A stretch of DNA of 64,000 nucleotides from NCBI RefSeq assembly GCF_003602275.1, contig NZ_QZVT01000001.1, forward strand, positions 588,567 through 652,566. The letters are read 5' to 3'. This DNA is from Arthrobacter cheniae. GTDB lineage: Bacteria > Actinomycetota > Actinomycetes > Actinomycetales > Micrococcaceae. Numbering within the stretch: the first letter of the stretch is position 1; every line of letters begins with the position of its first letter. The translations under genes were made by a program, and so were the position numbers. This document shows positions 6,945 to 15,684 of the stretch, piece by piece. The notes under the pieces are model-generated. The model ran no database searches, was not told where the DNA came from, and was given only the letters and a program-made list of their open reading frames with translations.

Positions 6945-8516
6945 CTATTGCTGGATGAAGATGCCGTTGCCCGGGCCCAGTGGCAGATCGAGGTAGAAGA
7001 ACACCGTCAGGATGGCTACCCACGCGAGCCAGAACGGCACCACGAAGGGCAGCATGCGTGCCATGAGCGTCCCGAGGCCGGCTTCCGGCTCGTACTTCCG
7101 CAGCATGGTGAGGAGCACGATCATGTAGGGATTCAGCGGGGTGATGACCTGCGTGGCAGAATCACCGACGCGGAACGCGCCCTGGATGAAGGCCGGTTCG
7201 TAGCCGAGCAGCGCGAACAGCGGGACGAACACCGATGCCATGAGCGTCCACATCGATGAGCCCGAGATGATGAAGAGGTTCAGCACCGAGGTGAGCAGGA
7301 TGAAGGCGATCACCGCCGGGTATCCCGTCAACCCGATGGCCTCGAGTCCCGATGCGCCCGCGACGGCGATCCAGGACCCGATGCCGGACCAGTTGAACAG
7401 GGCGATGAACTGGCCGAGGATGAACGCCAGCACCAGGAAACCCGCCATGTCCCTGATGGCCTCTCCCATGACGCGCGGTACATCCCGGCCCGTGGTGATG
7501 GTACCGACGATCCGCCCGTAGACGAGGCCGGGGATGGTGAAGAGAAGGAACACGATGAAGACGATCGAGCTGAGGAGCGGCGAGCGCGGCAGGAACCCGC
7601 CGGCCTCGTTGCGCCAGGGCGAGTCCGGAATGATCACCGCGACCAGGACCGCCAGCGCGACGGCGGCGCCGACGATCATGGACCACCTCAGGGCACGGGC
7701 CTCCTGGGGCTCCAGTTCGGCCTTGAGGACCGCGGGCGCGGACGCGTGCTCGCCGTCCTCGGCCAGTTCGTCGACCGGCACGTTCTGCCGGGAGAGGCGG
7801 GGCTCGAGGACCTTGTCGATGATGAACCCGGCAATGAGGATCAGGACCACCGAGGACGCGATGTTGAAGTAGTAGTTGGACAGCGGCGTCACCGGCGACC
7901 CCGGGTTGGGGAGATTCTCCGTGACCGCCGTCGTGATGCCGGCGAACAGGGCGTCGAGGCTGGTGACCAGCAGGTTGGTGGAGTACCCGGCTCCGGCGGC
8001 CGCGAAGCCGCCGAGGAGGCCCGCGACCGGGTGGCGGCCGGCAGCCTTGAAGACGAGTGCCGCGAGCGGCGGGATGATGACGAACGCGGAGTCTGACATG
8101 ACGGATCCGACGACGCCGACGAAGCCCACGGCGTAGGGCAGGGCCCAGCGCGGAGCCGAACCGAAGACACGACGGATCAGCGCCCCGAGCAGCCCGGACT
8201 TCTCGGCCACGCCGACGGCGAGCAGGATGGGGAGCACCGTGGCCAGCGGCGGGAACCCGAGGTAGTTGGCCCCCAGGTTCTCGGTGAGCCAGGTCAGGCC
8301 CTCTCCCGTGAAGAGGCCCTTGATGACCGTCGATTCCTCCGCACCGGGCACCTGGACGGTCACGTCGGCGAGCGCCATGCCCGTGGTGACCACGGCGGTG
8401 ATGCCGAAGAGGATCAGGAAGAGCATGAAGGGATCGGGCAGCTTGTTGCCGACCCGCTCCACTCCGGTGAGGAACCGGTCCGCCAGTCCCGGGCGTGTTG
8501 CTGCTGTGGATGACAT
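6945..8516 (-). CDS. AbgT family transporter
   Basis: This 523-residue inner-membrane protein has many hydrophobic helices. It matches the AbgT family, whose Escherichia coli member takes up p-aminobenzoyl-glutamate; others act as drug or sulfonamide exporters. Diagnostic stretches are NKLPDPFMLFLILFGI near the N-terminus, GSVMSDSAFVIIPPLAALVF, and the C-terminal GDSATQVITPLNPYMIVLL. AGGAG precedes the ATG. It lies 72 bases after the M20 hydrolase gene, the usual AbgT partner, which supports import of an amino-acyl conjugate followed by cleavage. Confidence 0.93.
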   Translation of the reverse strand: MSSTAATRPGLADRFLTGVERVGNKLPDPFMLFLILFGITAVVTTGMALADVTVQVPGAEESTVIKGLFTGEGLTWLTENLGANYLGFPPLATVLPILLAVGVAEKSGLLGALIRRVFGSAPRWALPYAVGFVGVVGSVMSDSAFVIIPPLAALVFKAAGRHPVAGLLGGFAAAGAGYSTNLLVTSLDALFAGITTAVTENLPNPGSPVTPLSNYYFNIASSVVLILIAGFIIDKVLEPRLSRQNVPVDELAEDGEHASAPAVLKAELEPQEARALRWSMIVGAAVALAVLVAVIIPDSPWRNEAGGFLPRSPLLSSIVFIVFLLFTIPGLVYGRIVGTITTGRDVPRVMGEAIRDMAGFLVLAFILGQFIALFNWSGIGSWIAVAGASGLEAIGLTGYPAVIAFILLTSVLNLFIISGSSMWTLMASVFVPLFALLGYEPAFIQGAFRVGDSATQVITPLNPYMIVLLTMLRKYEPEAGLGTLMARMLPFVVPFWLAWVAILTVFFYLDLPLGPGNGIFIQQ

Positions 8517-8588
8517 GCGTTCTCCTGGGCGGTCGATGCTGCGGATTCTGCGTGGGGTGCTGATCGTGGAGTGGCTGATCGTGCAGTG

Positions 8589-9908
8589 TCAGGCGAAGTA
8601 GGACGGCACGTCGATCGCCCCGCCCTGCGCCTCGAATTCCTCGTGGACGGCGGTGCGGAGGGATTCGTCGGACAGGTAGTCGAGCGCGGTGAGCGCCAGC
8701 CCGACGGCGCCGTCCAGCGCTCCCTGCTCGGCGGCCCCACTCCGGGCCGCTTCGGCGAACCCGCGCGTGTGCAGGGCCGTGGACGGTTCGGCCACGCGGA
8801 TCAGCGGGTGCATGCCGGGGATCCGGTAACTGACGTTACCGAAATCCGTCGACGCGGCGAGGGTCTCCGAGACGACGCCGAGCGGGAGCGGTGAGCGCCC
8901 ACGCCGCTGCTGGGCGGCGACCCATCGGCCGGTGAGTGCACTGTTGGTGCGGATCGGGAGCGACGGCGGATGCTCGTCCCACAGCAGTTCCACGCCGGTG
9001 CCCGTCATGAGGGCGGCTCCGCGTGCCACCTCCTCGAGGCGGGCGCTGAGGTCCCGCAGGGTCGCGGGCTGCTGCGAGCGCGCGTAGAGCTTGAGGACAG
9101 CGCGGCCGGGGATGATGTTGGGGCTCTCGCCGCCCTCGGAGATATTCGTGTGCACCCGGTCCGACGGCGGCAGTTGCTGTCGCAGCAGGCCGATGCCCTG
9201 GTAGGCGAGGTTCGCGGCGTCGAGCGCGTTCCGGCCCATGAAGGGTTGCGCGGACGCGTGCGCCTCCACACCGGTGAACGTGATGGTGAGCAGCCGCCGG
9301 CCGAGCCAGACCTGATCCGCGAGGTCGTAACCGTAGGGGTGCACCATGATGGCGGCGTCGATACCGTCGAAGGCACCGTTTCGCGCCATGACCTCCTTGC
9401 CGGAGTGGCCCTCCTCGGCGGGGGTCCCGAGGAACACGACGCGCCCTGGTAGCCGATCGGCTACGGAAGCCAGGGCCAGGAAGGCACCCAGCCCGGCCGC
9501 CGCGATGACGTTGTGCCCGCACGCATGACCGATCTCCGGGAGGGCATCGTACTCCGCGAGGATCGCGATGGTGGGACCCCGGTCCGCGCTGCCGATCTCC
9601 GCCCGCACCGACGTCTCGACGCCGTGGACGCCGAGCGTCGCATCGAGGCCCTGGCGTGTGAGTTCCTGATGCAGCAGCATCACGCTCCGGTGCTCCCTGT
9701 ACGCCGTTTCCGGGTGTGCGTGCAGGGACTGGACCACATGGCGAAGGCGCTCCGCGACAGCCTCCACACCCTGCTCGACGTCGTCGGACAGGTCCGGGGA
9801 GGCCCCGCCGAAGGGCGAAGGATCCGGCACCGCTTCTGCGAGCAGCCTCCGCGTGCGCTCGTCGATCGACTGCAGGTATGCGTGGTCGGGCTCGGTGGGT
9901 CGGCTCAT
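8589..9908 (-). CDS. M20 family amidohydrolase (AbgB-like)
   Basis: The 439-residue cytoplasmic metallohydrolase shows family signatures: the metal-binding region DALPEIGHACGHN, the catalytic and ligand Glu pair in TPAEEGHSGKEV, and a dimerisation lid with HASAQPFMGRNALDA. Homologues cleave N-acyl or p-aminobenzoyl-glutamate amide bonds. It heads the unit with the AbgT transporter. There is no Shine-Dalgarno site. Instead TAAGCT (9915-9920, minus strand) stands exactly six bases before the ATG, so the mRNA is probably leaderless. Confidence 0.9.
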   Translation of the reverse strand: MSRPTEPDHAYLQSIDERTRRLLAEAVPDPSPFGGASPDLSDDVEQGVEAVAERLRHVVQSLHAHPETAYREHRSVMLLHQELTRQGLDATLGVHGVETSVRAEIGSADRGPTIAILAEYDALPEIGHACGHNVIAAAGLGAFLALASVADRLPGRVVFLGTPAEEGHSGKEVMARNGAFDGIDAAIMVHPYGYDLADQVWLGRRLLTITFTGVEAHASAQPFMGRNALDAANLAYQGIGLLRQQLPPSDRVHTNISEGGESPNIIPGRAVLKLYARSQQPATLRDLSARLEEVARGAALMTGTGVELLWDEHPPSLPIRTNSALTGRWVAAQQRRGRSPLPLGVVSETLAASTDFGNVSYRIPGMHPLIRVAEPSTALHTRGFAEAARSGAAEQGALDGAVGLALTALDYLSDESLRTAVHEEFEAQGGAIDVPSYFA

Positions 9909-10018
9909 TCGAGTAGCTTAGGCAACGATCAGGGTGCCGTGCTGTCCCCTATGTAAACGCTGGGTAACAGTGCGGCCGGGCTCCTGAAAGATAATCTTCC
10001 GGAAATATCCCTGCAACA

Positions 10019-10044
10019 CCGCTCCCGAATCATGGAGGGAGCGG
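10019..10044 (+). other. hairpin in the leader of the 73-residue gene
   Basis: CCGCTCCC (10019-10026) pairs with GGGAGCGG (10037-10044) around a ten-base loop, about 45 bases before the start at 10090. It may shape the 5' leader or terminate transcription. It does not match a riboswitch class I know. Confidence 0.4.
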
Positions 10045-10089
10045 CTCGCCAGTCTCAACGGGCCGCACCCTGAACCGCCAAGGAGCACC

Positions 10090-10311
10090 ATGACCGCCAT
10101 CGCCACTCCCACCACCGCCCGCATCCTCGATCTCGGTGCCCTGAGCGCCGGGACCGTCGTCGAGGCGCGACGCAAGAACGAGGTGCACTACCGCGGCTGC
10201 GTCGAGGATGCCGCTCCCGGCCTCGGCGTCGTCTGGATCCGTGACGACCTCGCCGGCCACCGGGCCCTCCTCCACCTCGACGAGTACAGCATCTGGCGGA
10301 TCAGCGCCTGA
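10090..10311 (+). CDS. small hypothetical protein
   Basis: This 73-residue soluble protein has a clear AAGGAGC site eight bases before the ATG. Its pattern of alternating hydrophobic residues (GTVVEARRKNEVHYRGCVED, then GVVWIRDD) suggests a small beta-rich domain, and it ends HLDEYSIWRISA. I do not recognise the family. A 5' leader with a stable hairpin precedes it and the ABC-F gene follows 38 bases later with its own promoter. The good ribosome site and codon pattern support a real gene. Confidence 0.7.
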   Translation: MTAIATPTTARILDLGALSAGTVVEARRKNEVHYRGCVEDAAPGLGVVWIRDDLAGHRALLHLDEYSIWRISA

Positions 10312-10337
10312 GCCCCGGGCCGGCATCCCACCCCTCC

Positions 10338-10343
10338 TAGACT
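10338..10343 (+). promoter_or_regulatory. -10 element of a leaderless promoter
   Basis: TAGACT is followed by exactly six bases (all G) and then the ATG of the ABC-F gene. That spacing places the transcription start on the start codon, and no other ribosome-binding site is convincing. Confidence 0.6.
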
Positions 10344-10349
10344 GGGGGG

Positions 10350-11987
10350 ATGACTGTAACCCTCGTGGCGAAGGACCTGTCCGGGGGCCACGCCCACAGA
10401 ACCCTCTTCTCGAAGCTGGACCTCACCGTCGCACCAGGCGACGTCGTCGGGGTGGTCGGGGCTAACGGTGCCGGAAAGACCACGCTCCTGCGCCTGCTCG
10501 CCGGAGCGGACACACCGCTGGCAGGGACCGTCCGCACCACACCGCCCGACGCCTTCGTGGGCTGGCTCCCGCAGGAACACGAGCGGCTCGAGGGCGAGAC
10601 CGTCGCCGCCTACATCGGCCGCCGGACCGGCACGACGGCGGCGACCTCCGCCATGGAGGACGCCGCGGCTGCCCTCGGCAGCGGTGAGAAAGGCGCCGAC
10701 GACGTTTACGCGGTAGCGCTGGACCACTGGATGTCCTCCGGCGCCGTGGACCTCGACGACAGGATGCCGGCCGTTCTGGCCGACGTCGCCGGCGCCCTGG
10801 ACCCCGCAACCCCGACCACCGCCCTGTCCGGCGGACAGCTCGCCCGTGTGGCCCTCGCGGCCCTGTTGCTCAGCCGCTTCGACATCGTCCTCCTCGACGA
10901 GCCCACCAACGACCTCGACCTCGAGGGTCTCGAGCGCCTCGAGGCGTTCATCCAGAACCTGCGCGGAGGCGTGGTCCTCGTCTCCCACGACCGCGAGTTC
11001 CTGGCGCGGTGCGTCACCACCGTCGTCGAACTGGATCTCGCCCAGAACAGGGTGGCCGTGTACGACGGCGGCTATGACGCCTTCCTCGAGGAGCGCGCAG
11101 TGGCACGGCGCCACGCCCGCGAGGCGTACGAGGAGTATGCGGAGAAGAAGCAGGACCTGGTGGGACGTGCCCGCACGCAGCGCGAGTGGAGCTCGCAGGG
11201 TGTGCGCAACGCGATGAAGAAGAGCCCCGACAACGACAAGATCCGCCGGAAGGCCAGTGCCGAGTCCTCCGAGAAGCAGGCGCAGAAGGTGCGCCAGATG
11301 GAATCGCGCATCGCCCGGATGGACGAGGTGGAGGAGCCGCGCAAGGAGTGGCAGCTCCAGTTCACCATCGGCTCGGCGACGCGCTCCAGCTCCGTCGTCG
11401 CCACCCTCAACAACGCGTCCGCGACGCAGGGCACGTTCACGCTCGGGCCGGTCTCGCTGCAGGTCAACGCAGGTGAGCGCATCGGGATCACCGGACCCAA
11501 CGGCGCCGGGAAATCGACCCTGCTGCGGTTGCTGCTCGGTCACCAGCAGCCCGACGACGGCGCTGCCGCCCTCGGTTCCAGCGTCGCGGTCGGCGAGATC
11601 GACCAGGCGCGCGGTCAACTCGATGAGACCCTGCCGCTCGGCACGGCCTTCGAAGCGCTGGTCCCCGAACTGACGCAGGGCGAGGTGCGGACCCTCCTCG
11701 CGAAGTTCGGGCTGAAAGCGGACCAGGTGCGCGCCGTCGTCGGTTCCCTCTCGCCCGGGGAGCGCACCCGCGCCGGGCTGGCCCTGCTCCAGGCCCGCGG
11801 CGTGAACCTCCTCGTCCTCGACGAGCCGACCAACCACCTGGACCTCCCCGCGATCGAGCAGCTCGAGGATGCGCTCGAGTCCTACACGGGCGCCCTGCTC
11901 CTCGTCACGCACGACCGCAGGCTGCTCGAGAACGTCCGCCTGGACGAGCGCTGGCAGGTCGACGGCGGCCGGGTCACCGTCGGCTAG
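10350..11987 (+). CDS. ABC-F family ATPase
   Basis: The protein has 545 residues with two ABC domains and no membrane segments. Domain 1 has Walker A GANGAGKTTLL (near residue 36), signature LSGGQLARVALA and DEPTNDLD. Domain 2 has GPNGAGKSTLL, LSPGERTRAGLAL and DEPTNHLD. A charged helical linker (EEYAEKKQDLVGRARTQREW) joins them, as in ABC-F proteins that act on the ribosome. Some relatives protect against antibiotics and others are translation factors; the sequence does not decide here. Transcription appears leaderless (TAGACT six bases before the ATG). Confidence 0.9.
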   Translation: MTVTLVAKDLSGGHAHRTLFSKLDLTVAPGDVVGVVGANGAGKTTLLRLLAGADTPLAGTVRTTPPDAFVGWLPQEHERLEGETVAAYIGRRTGTTAATSAMEDAAAALGSGEKGADDVYAVALDHWMSSGAVDLDDRMPAVLADVAGALDPATPTTALSGGQLARVALAALLLSRFDIVLLDEPTNDLDLEGLERLEAFIQNLRGGVVLVSHDREFLARCVTTVVELDLAQNRVAVYDGGYDAFLEERAVARRHAREAYEEYAEKKQDLVGRARTQREWSSQGVRNAMKKSPDNDKIRRKASAESSEKQAQKVRQMESRIARMDEVEEPRKEWQLQFTIGSATRSSSVVATLNNASATQGTFTLGPVSLQVNAGERIGITGPNGAGKSTLLRLLLGHQQPDDGAAALGSSVAVGEIDQARGQLDETLPLGTAFEALVPELTQGEVRTLLAKFGLKADQVRAVVGSLSPGERTRAGLALLQARGVNLLVLDEPTNHLDLPAIEQLEDALESYTGALLLVTHDRRLLENVRLDERWQVDGGRVTVG

Positions 11988-12051
11988 GACTGGCGGGCGG
12001 GTATCACCTGCGCGTGGCACCATGGAAGCCGAGGCGGGGGCGACCCGCTTC

Positions 12052-12093
12052 CCGGACGATGGGTGCCGTACCCGGTGTGCGACAAGACGGCCC
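12052..12093 (+). promoter_or_regulatory. guanidine-III (ykkC-III) riboswitch
   Basis: The segment begins CCGGACGA, continues GTGCCGTACCCGG and ends GACAAGACGGC. These are the conserved blocks of the compact guanidine-III pseudoknot aptamer, in the correct order and spacing. It ends one base before GTGGGAG, the ribosome site of the exporter gene starting at 12107, so guanidine binding would control translation. The position in front of an SMR guanidinium exporter is the known arrangement for this class. Confidence 0.88.
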
Positions 12094-12106
12094 GTGGGAG
12101 TGCATC

Positions 12107-12421
12107 ATGGCCTGGCTCGTCCTCGTAGTCTCCGGCGTCCTCGAAGCGATCTGGGCGACCGCCCTCGGCAGGTCCGAGGGCTTCAGCAAGCCGGGACCGA
12201 CGCTCGTGTTCGCCGTCGCCATCATCGCCAGCATGGCGGGCTTGGCCTATGCGATGCGCACCCTGCCCGTCGGCACGGCCTACGCCGTCTGGGTAGGCAT
12301 CGGAGCATCCCTCACCGTCATCTACGCGATGGTCACGGGCACCGAGCCGGCCTCCCTGCTCAAGATCGTGTTCGTCCTGATGATCGTCGGGGGCGTGATC
12401 GGGCTGAAGCTCACACACTGA
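12107..12421 (+). CDS. gdx: SMR family guanidinium exporter (Gdx/SugE)
   Basis: The 104-residue protein has four transmembrane helices and works as an antiparallel dimer in the cell membrane. The essential Glu13 lies in helix 1 (VVSGVLEAIWATALGRSEGF), and LPVGTAYAVWVGIGA with the ending VGGVIGLKL are characteristic of the SugE/Gdx subtype. That subtype exports guanidinium in exchange for protons, unlike the broad-drug EmrE subtype. I chose the ATG at 12107 because GTGGGAG and a guanidine-III riboswitch end just before it. The pairing of riboswitch and exporter makes the substrate assignment strong. Confidence 0.93.
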   Translation: MAWLVLVVSGVLEAIWATALGRSEGFSKPGPTLVFAVAIIASMAGLAYAMRTLPVGTAYAVWVGIGASLTVIYAMVTGTEPASLLKIVFVLMIVGGVIGLKLTH

Positions 12422-12609
12422 CCTGCGGATGCCCGCCCGAAGCTGCCCAGGCAGAGAGACGTCCCGAATCCCCCTTCTTTCCTCGCACTGCCTTGAGACA
12501 GCGGCACGACCCTGCGTCAAAACTGAGGGCGAACCGCCGGTTCGGTTGAGGTCCGCGGGAGAGGATCGATACAGGTTCAGCCGGGAGCCGCGACGAGGAG
12601 TTCAGCACG

Positions 12610-13152
12610 ATGCAGAATGACGACACCCTGACCGCGATGACGTTCGCCGGTTTCTCCGCCTATGAGACCTGGACGCGCTACTGCAGCATGGGCGGCTGCA
12701 CCGGCTACTTCGAGGTCGACGCCTACCTCCACGGTCTCTACGGCGTGGGCCGCGAGGACGCCGACCTCGTCTCCCGGGCCGTCAACGGACTGATCGACGG
12801 TGCCTGCCCGGCCGACGAGGCCGGGTTCTGCCGCGCCCCCTACTCATGGACGTCGAACTCCGAACAGCCTTCCTACGACGCCGTGCTGGACGGCGCGATC
12901 GACGTCATGACCGGGGAGATGACCGGCGACCTGGACTGGCTCGACGACGGGCCCATCCTGGTCGAGGTGGACGACCTCGTGGGCCCCCACTCGCCGGACA
13001 CCTTCGGCTCGATGCTCCTCACCGGGCTGGATGTCAGCTGCCTGTCCGGCCGGCCCGGCATTCCGCTCCCGCCCGGCGCACCATTGGAGCTGCTGCGCGA
13101 GGTCCTGGACAGCGGGATCATCGGCCGGATCGTTTCCGGCGAGCGGGAGTAG
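12610..13152 (+). CDS. conserved hypothetical protein with EVDAYLHGL motif
   Basis: This 180-residue soluble acidic protein has no known family that I can name. A GAGGAG site precedes the ATG. Residues 15-60 contain a Tyr, a Gly-Gly pair and FEVDAYLHGL, then a helix ending in NGLIDG; the protein at 49707 repeats this layout (EVDAYLHGL, RE, A-N-L-D). The C-terminal two thirds are unique to this copy, rich in Asp and Gly, and end in a helix (PLELLREVLDSGIIGRIV). It converges with TerC, the two stop codons being only two bases apart. Confidence 0.7.
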   Translation: MQNDDTLTAMTFAGFSAYETWTRYCSMGGCTGYFEVDAYLHGLYGVGREDADLVSRAVNGLIDGACPADEAGFCRAPYSWTSNSEQPSYDAVLDGAIDVMTGEMTGDLDWLDDGPILVEVDDLVGPHSPDTFGSMLLTGLDVSCLSGRPGIPLPPGAPLELLREVLDSGIIGRIVSGERE

Positions 13153-13154
13153 CC

Positions 13155-14351
13155 CTACCTGCCCGGCTCACGCTCCAGCGCGGCGTCGTGCTCCGCGTGC
13201 GCCTTCCGGATCATCTCCATGAACTCGGTCTCGTTGCGGATGAGCCGCTTGAACTTCTCGGGGAGCTTCCTGAGGTCCTGTTCCTCGGCGCACAGCCTGG
13301 CGTAGATCTTCTCGCGCTCGGTGATATCGGTCTCGTAGTTGAGGTCGAGGTATTCGGCGGCGTGGCGTTTGGCACCCGAGATGGCGTTCTTCGCCCTGCC
13401 CTTGGGGCTGAGGACCGACGCCAGGACTGTCACGACGAGCACGCCGAGGATCACGCTCAGCGAGAGGCCCGTGCTGATCTCGACGACGCTCACGTGCTCG
13501 CCGTTGTTGATGAACGGCAGGTTGTTCTCGTGCAGAGCGTGGAGGATGAGCTTCACGCCGATGAAGCCGAGGATCACCGCCAGGCCGTAGGAGAGGTAGA
13601 TCAGGCGGTCCAGCAGCCCGTCGATGAGGAAGAACAGCTGCCGCAGTCCCATGAGCGAGAAAGCCGTCGCGGTGAACACGATGAAGGTGTTCTGGGTCAG
13701 GCCGAAGATGGCCGGGATGGAGTCGAGCGCGAAGAGGATATCGGTGGCACCGATGGCCACCATGACGAGCAGCATCGGCGTGAGGACGCGCTTGCCGTCC
13801 TCCATGGTGAAGAGCTTGTCGCCGTCGTAGTGCTCCGATGCCGGCAGGAAGCGTTTCGCGAGCCGGATGATGACGCTCTCGTTGTCGTCGTCGTGTGAGC
13901 TGGGCTTCAACAGGTTCCCTGCCGTGATGAGCAGGATCAGGCCGAAGATGTAGAACACCCAGGCGAAGCTGTTGATCAGCGCGGCCCCCAGGAAGATGAA
14001 GCCGGTGCGGGCGATCAGCGAGAAGACGATGCCGAACAGGAGCACCTTCTGCTGGTCCGCCCGGGGGACCTTGAAACTCGACATGATGATCAGGAAGACG
14101 AAGAGATTGTCCACGGACAGCGCCTTCTCCGTCACGTAGCCGGCGAAGTACTCGGTACCCATGGTGGGGCCGCCGAAGATCAGCACGCCCACTCCGAAGA
14201 GAAGCGCGATGCCCACGTAGATCGAGGACCAGATCGCGGACTCGCGGAGGCTGGGCGTATGGGCCTTGCGCACATGGAAGAAGAAGTCGAACACGAGCAG
14301 GCCCACGATGCCGATCACCGTGCCGGTCCAGACGTAGAGCGGTACTTCCAT
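13155..14351 (-). CDS. TerC family integral membrane protein
   Basis: The protein has 398 residues and about nine membrane helices. TerC/Alx features are VTEKALSVDNLFVF and ATDILFALDSIPAIFGLTQN, each with conserved acidic residues inside a helix, and a long cytoplasmic charged C-terminal tail (residues 320-398). Family members are linked to manganese efflux, metallation of secreted proteins and tellurite resistance. AGGAG lies in front of the ATG. I looked for a yybP-ykoY manganese riboswitch in the 125-base leader and saw none. Confidence 0.92.
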   Translation of the reverse strand: MEVPLYVWTGTVIGIVGLLVFDFFFHVRKAHTPSLRESAIWSSIYVGIALLFGVGVLIFGGPTMGTEYFAGYVTEKALSVDNLFVFLIIMSSFKVPRADQQKVLLFGIVFSLIARTGFIFLGAALINSFAWVFYIFGLILLITAGNLLKPSSHDDDNESVIIRLAKRFLPASEHYDGDKLFTMEDGKRVLTPMLLVMVAIGATDILFALDSIPAIFGLTQNTFIVFTATAFSLMGLRQLFFLIDGLLDRLIYLSYGLAVILGFIGVKLILHALHENNLPFINNGEHVSVVEISTGLSLSVILGVLVVTVLASVLSPKGRAKNAISGAKRHAAEYLDLNYETDITEREKIYARLCAEEQDLRKLPEKFKRLIRNETEFMEMIRKAHAEHDAALEREPGR

Positions 14352-14476
14352 GCTGCGGGTCTCCTCGAGGATGCTGCCGGTGGGGTGCAGTTGTGCCGGG
14401 CCTTCGGTCGTGCTCGCAACGGTACCGGCCCACCCCTAGACTGGCGCAGTCCGTACCTTAACGTCGAGGGGATGCC

Positions 14477-15637
14477 ATGAGCCCGATGATGCGCGCTGCA
14501 GTGCTTCGCGCCGCCGACCTGCCTGTTCCCTACGCAGGGAGCAACCCCCTCTCCCTGGAAACGGTTCCCGTGCCGGAGCCCCGGGCGGGCGAGGTGCTGG
14601 TCCGCATAGCCCGGGCCAGCCTCTGCCACTCGGACCTGTCGGTCATCAACGGCTCGAGGGTCCGGCCGCTCCCCATGGCCCTCGGCCATGAGGCGACCGG
14701 CGTCGTCGAGCGCGTGGGCGACGGCGTCAGCGACGTCCGGACGGGTGACCACGTGGTCCTCGTGTTCGTTCCGGCTTGCGGCTCCTGCCGCGCATGCTCC
14801 TCGGGCCGGCCGGCACTCTGCTACCGCGGTGCGGAGGCCAACGGGAGCGGTGACCTGCTGCACGGTCCGGCCCTGCTGAGGACTGTCGACGGCGAGCGCA
14901 TCAATCACCACCTCGGCGTCTCCGCGTTCGCCGAGTACGCCGTCGTGGCACGGGAGTCGGTGGTCGTGATCGACGACGACGTCCCCTTCGACATCGCAGC
15001 GATGTTCGGCTGCGCGGCCCTCACGGGTATCGGCGCCGTCCTGAACACGGCAGCCGTCACGGAGGGCCAGTCCGTCGTCGTCTTCGGGCTGGGCGCCGTC
15101 GGGCTGATGTCCGTCATGGCCGCGGCCCAGGTAACCGGCACAACGGTGATCGCGATCGATCCCCTGCCGTCCAAGCAGGAACTCGGCCTCCGGTGCGGCG
15201 CGCAGCATGCCGGCTCTCCCGACGACGCCGCCGACCTGGTGCGGCAGTCGACGGACGGAGGGGCGGACGTGGTCATCGAAGCCGTGGGCAGCGCGCGCGT
15301 CATGGAGGCGGGCCTGCAACTGCTGGCCCGCGGCGGGGCCCTGGTATCCGTCGGCCTCCCGCACCCGGATCAGGAGATCTCGACGCAGGCGCTGCAGTTC
15401 GCCGGCATGGGGCGCCGCTTGCTCGGGTCCTACATGGGTGATGCCGTACCGGAGCGCGACATCCCTGCATACCTCGACCTCTGGCGGCAGGGACTCCTAC
15501 CCGTCGAACTGCTCCACACCGACACCCGGCCCCTGGCCGACCTCAACGAGAGCCTCGACGCGCTCGCCGAAGGCCGCGTGGTTCGACGGATCTTCACCCT
15601 CGACGAGGGCCCTGTCACCGTTGGCACCGCCTCCTGA
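14477..15637 (+). CDS. zinc-dependent alcohol dehydrogenase (class III-like)
   Basis: This 386-residue medium-chain dehydrogenase has the catalytic zinc Cys in SLCHSDLSVINGS, the second zinc ligand in GHEATGVVERVGDGV, and a full structural zinc set CGSCRACSSGRPALC. The NAD-binding fold carries VFGLGAVGLMS followed by an acidic residue (IAIDP), which favours NAD over NADP. It most resembles the S-(hydroxymethyl)glutathione or mycothiol dehydrogenase branch, so formaldehyde or alcohol oxidation is plausible. GAGGGG precedes the ATG. The aldo/keto reductase gene follows 47 bases later. Confidence 0.88.
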   Translation: MSPMMRAAVLRAADLPVPYAGSNPLSLETVPVPEPRAGEVLVRIARASLCHSDLSVINGSRVRPLPMALGHEATGVVERVGDGVSDVRTGDHVVLVFVPACGSCRACSSGRPALCYRGAEANGSGDLLHGPALLRTVDGERINHHLGVSAFAEYAVVARESVVVIDDDVPFDIAAMFGCAALTGIGAVLNTAAVTEGQSVVVFGLGAVGLMSVMAAAQVTGTTVIAIDPLPSKQELGLRCGAQHAGSPDDAADLVRQSTDGGADVVIEAVGSARVMEAGLQLLARGGALVSVGLPHPDQEISTQALQFAGMGRRLLGSYMGDAVPERDIPAYLDLWRQGLLPVELLHTDTRPLADLNESLDALAEGRVVRRIFTLDEGPVTVGTAS

Positions 15638-15684
15638 AGCCTGCTTACCATGTGGGCAGCACGTCTATCCAAAGGAGAACGACA

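Noticed and set aside
10350-11987. Antibiotic resistance ABC-F protein
   Set aside because: ABC-F proteins include resistance and housekeeping types; no resistance-specific sequence or context supports a resistance call.
10188-12023. A 611-codon minus-strand frame opposite the ABC-F gene
   Set aside because: It is antisense to a gene with two complete ABC domains and lacks any recognisable family.
14352-14476. yybP-ykoY manganese riboswitch before terC
   Set aside because: TerC genes often have one, but I could not find its conserved loops in this 125-base leader.
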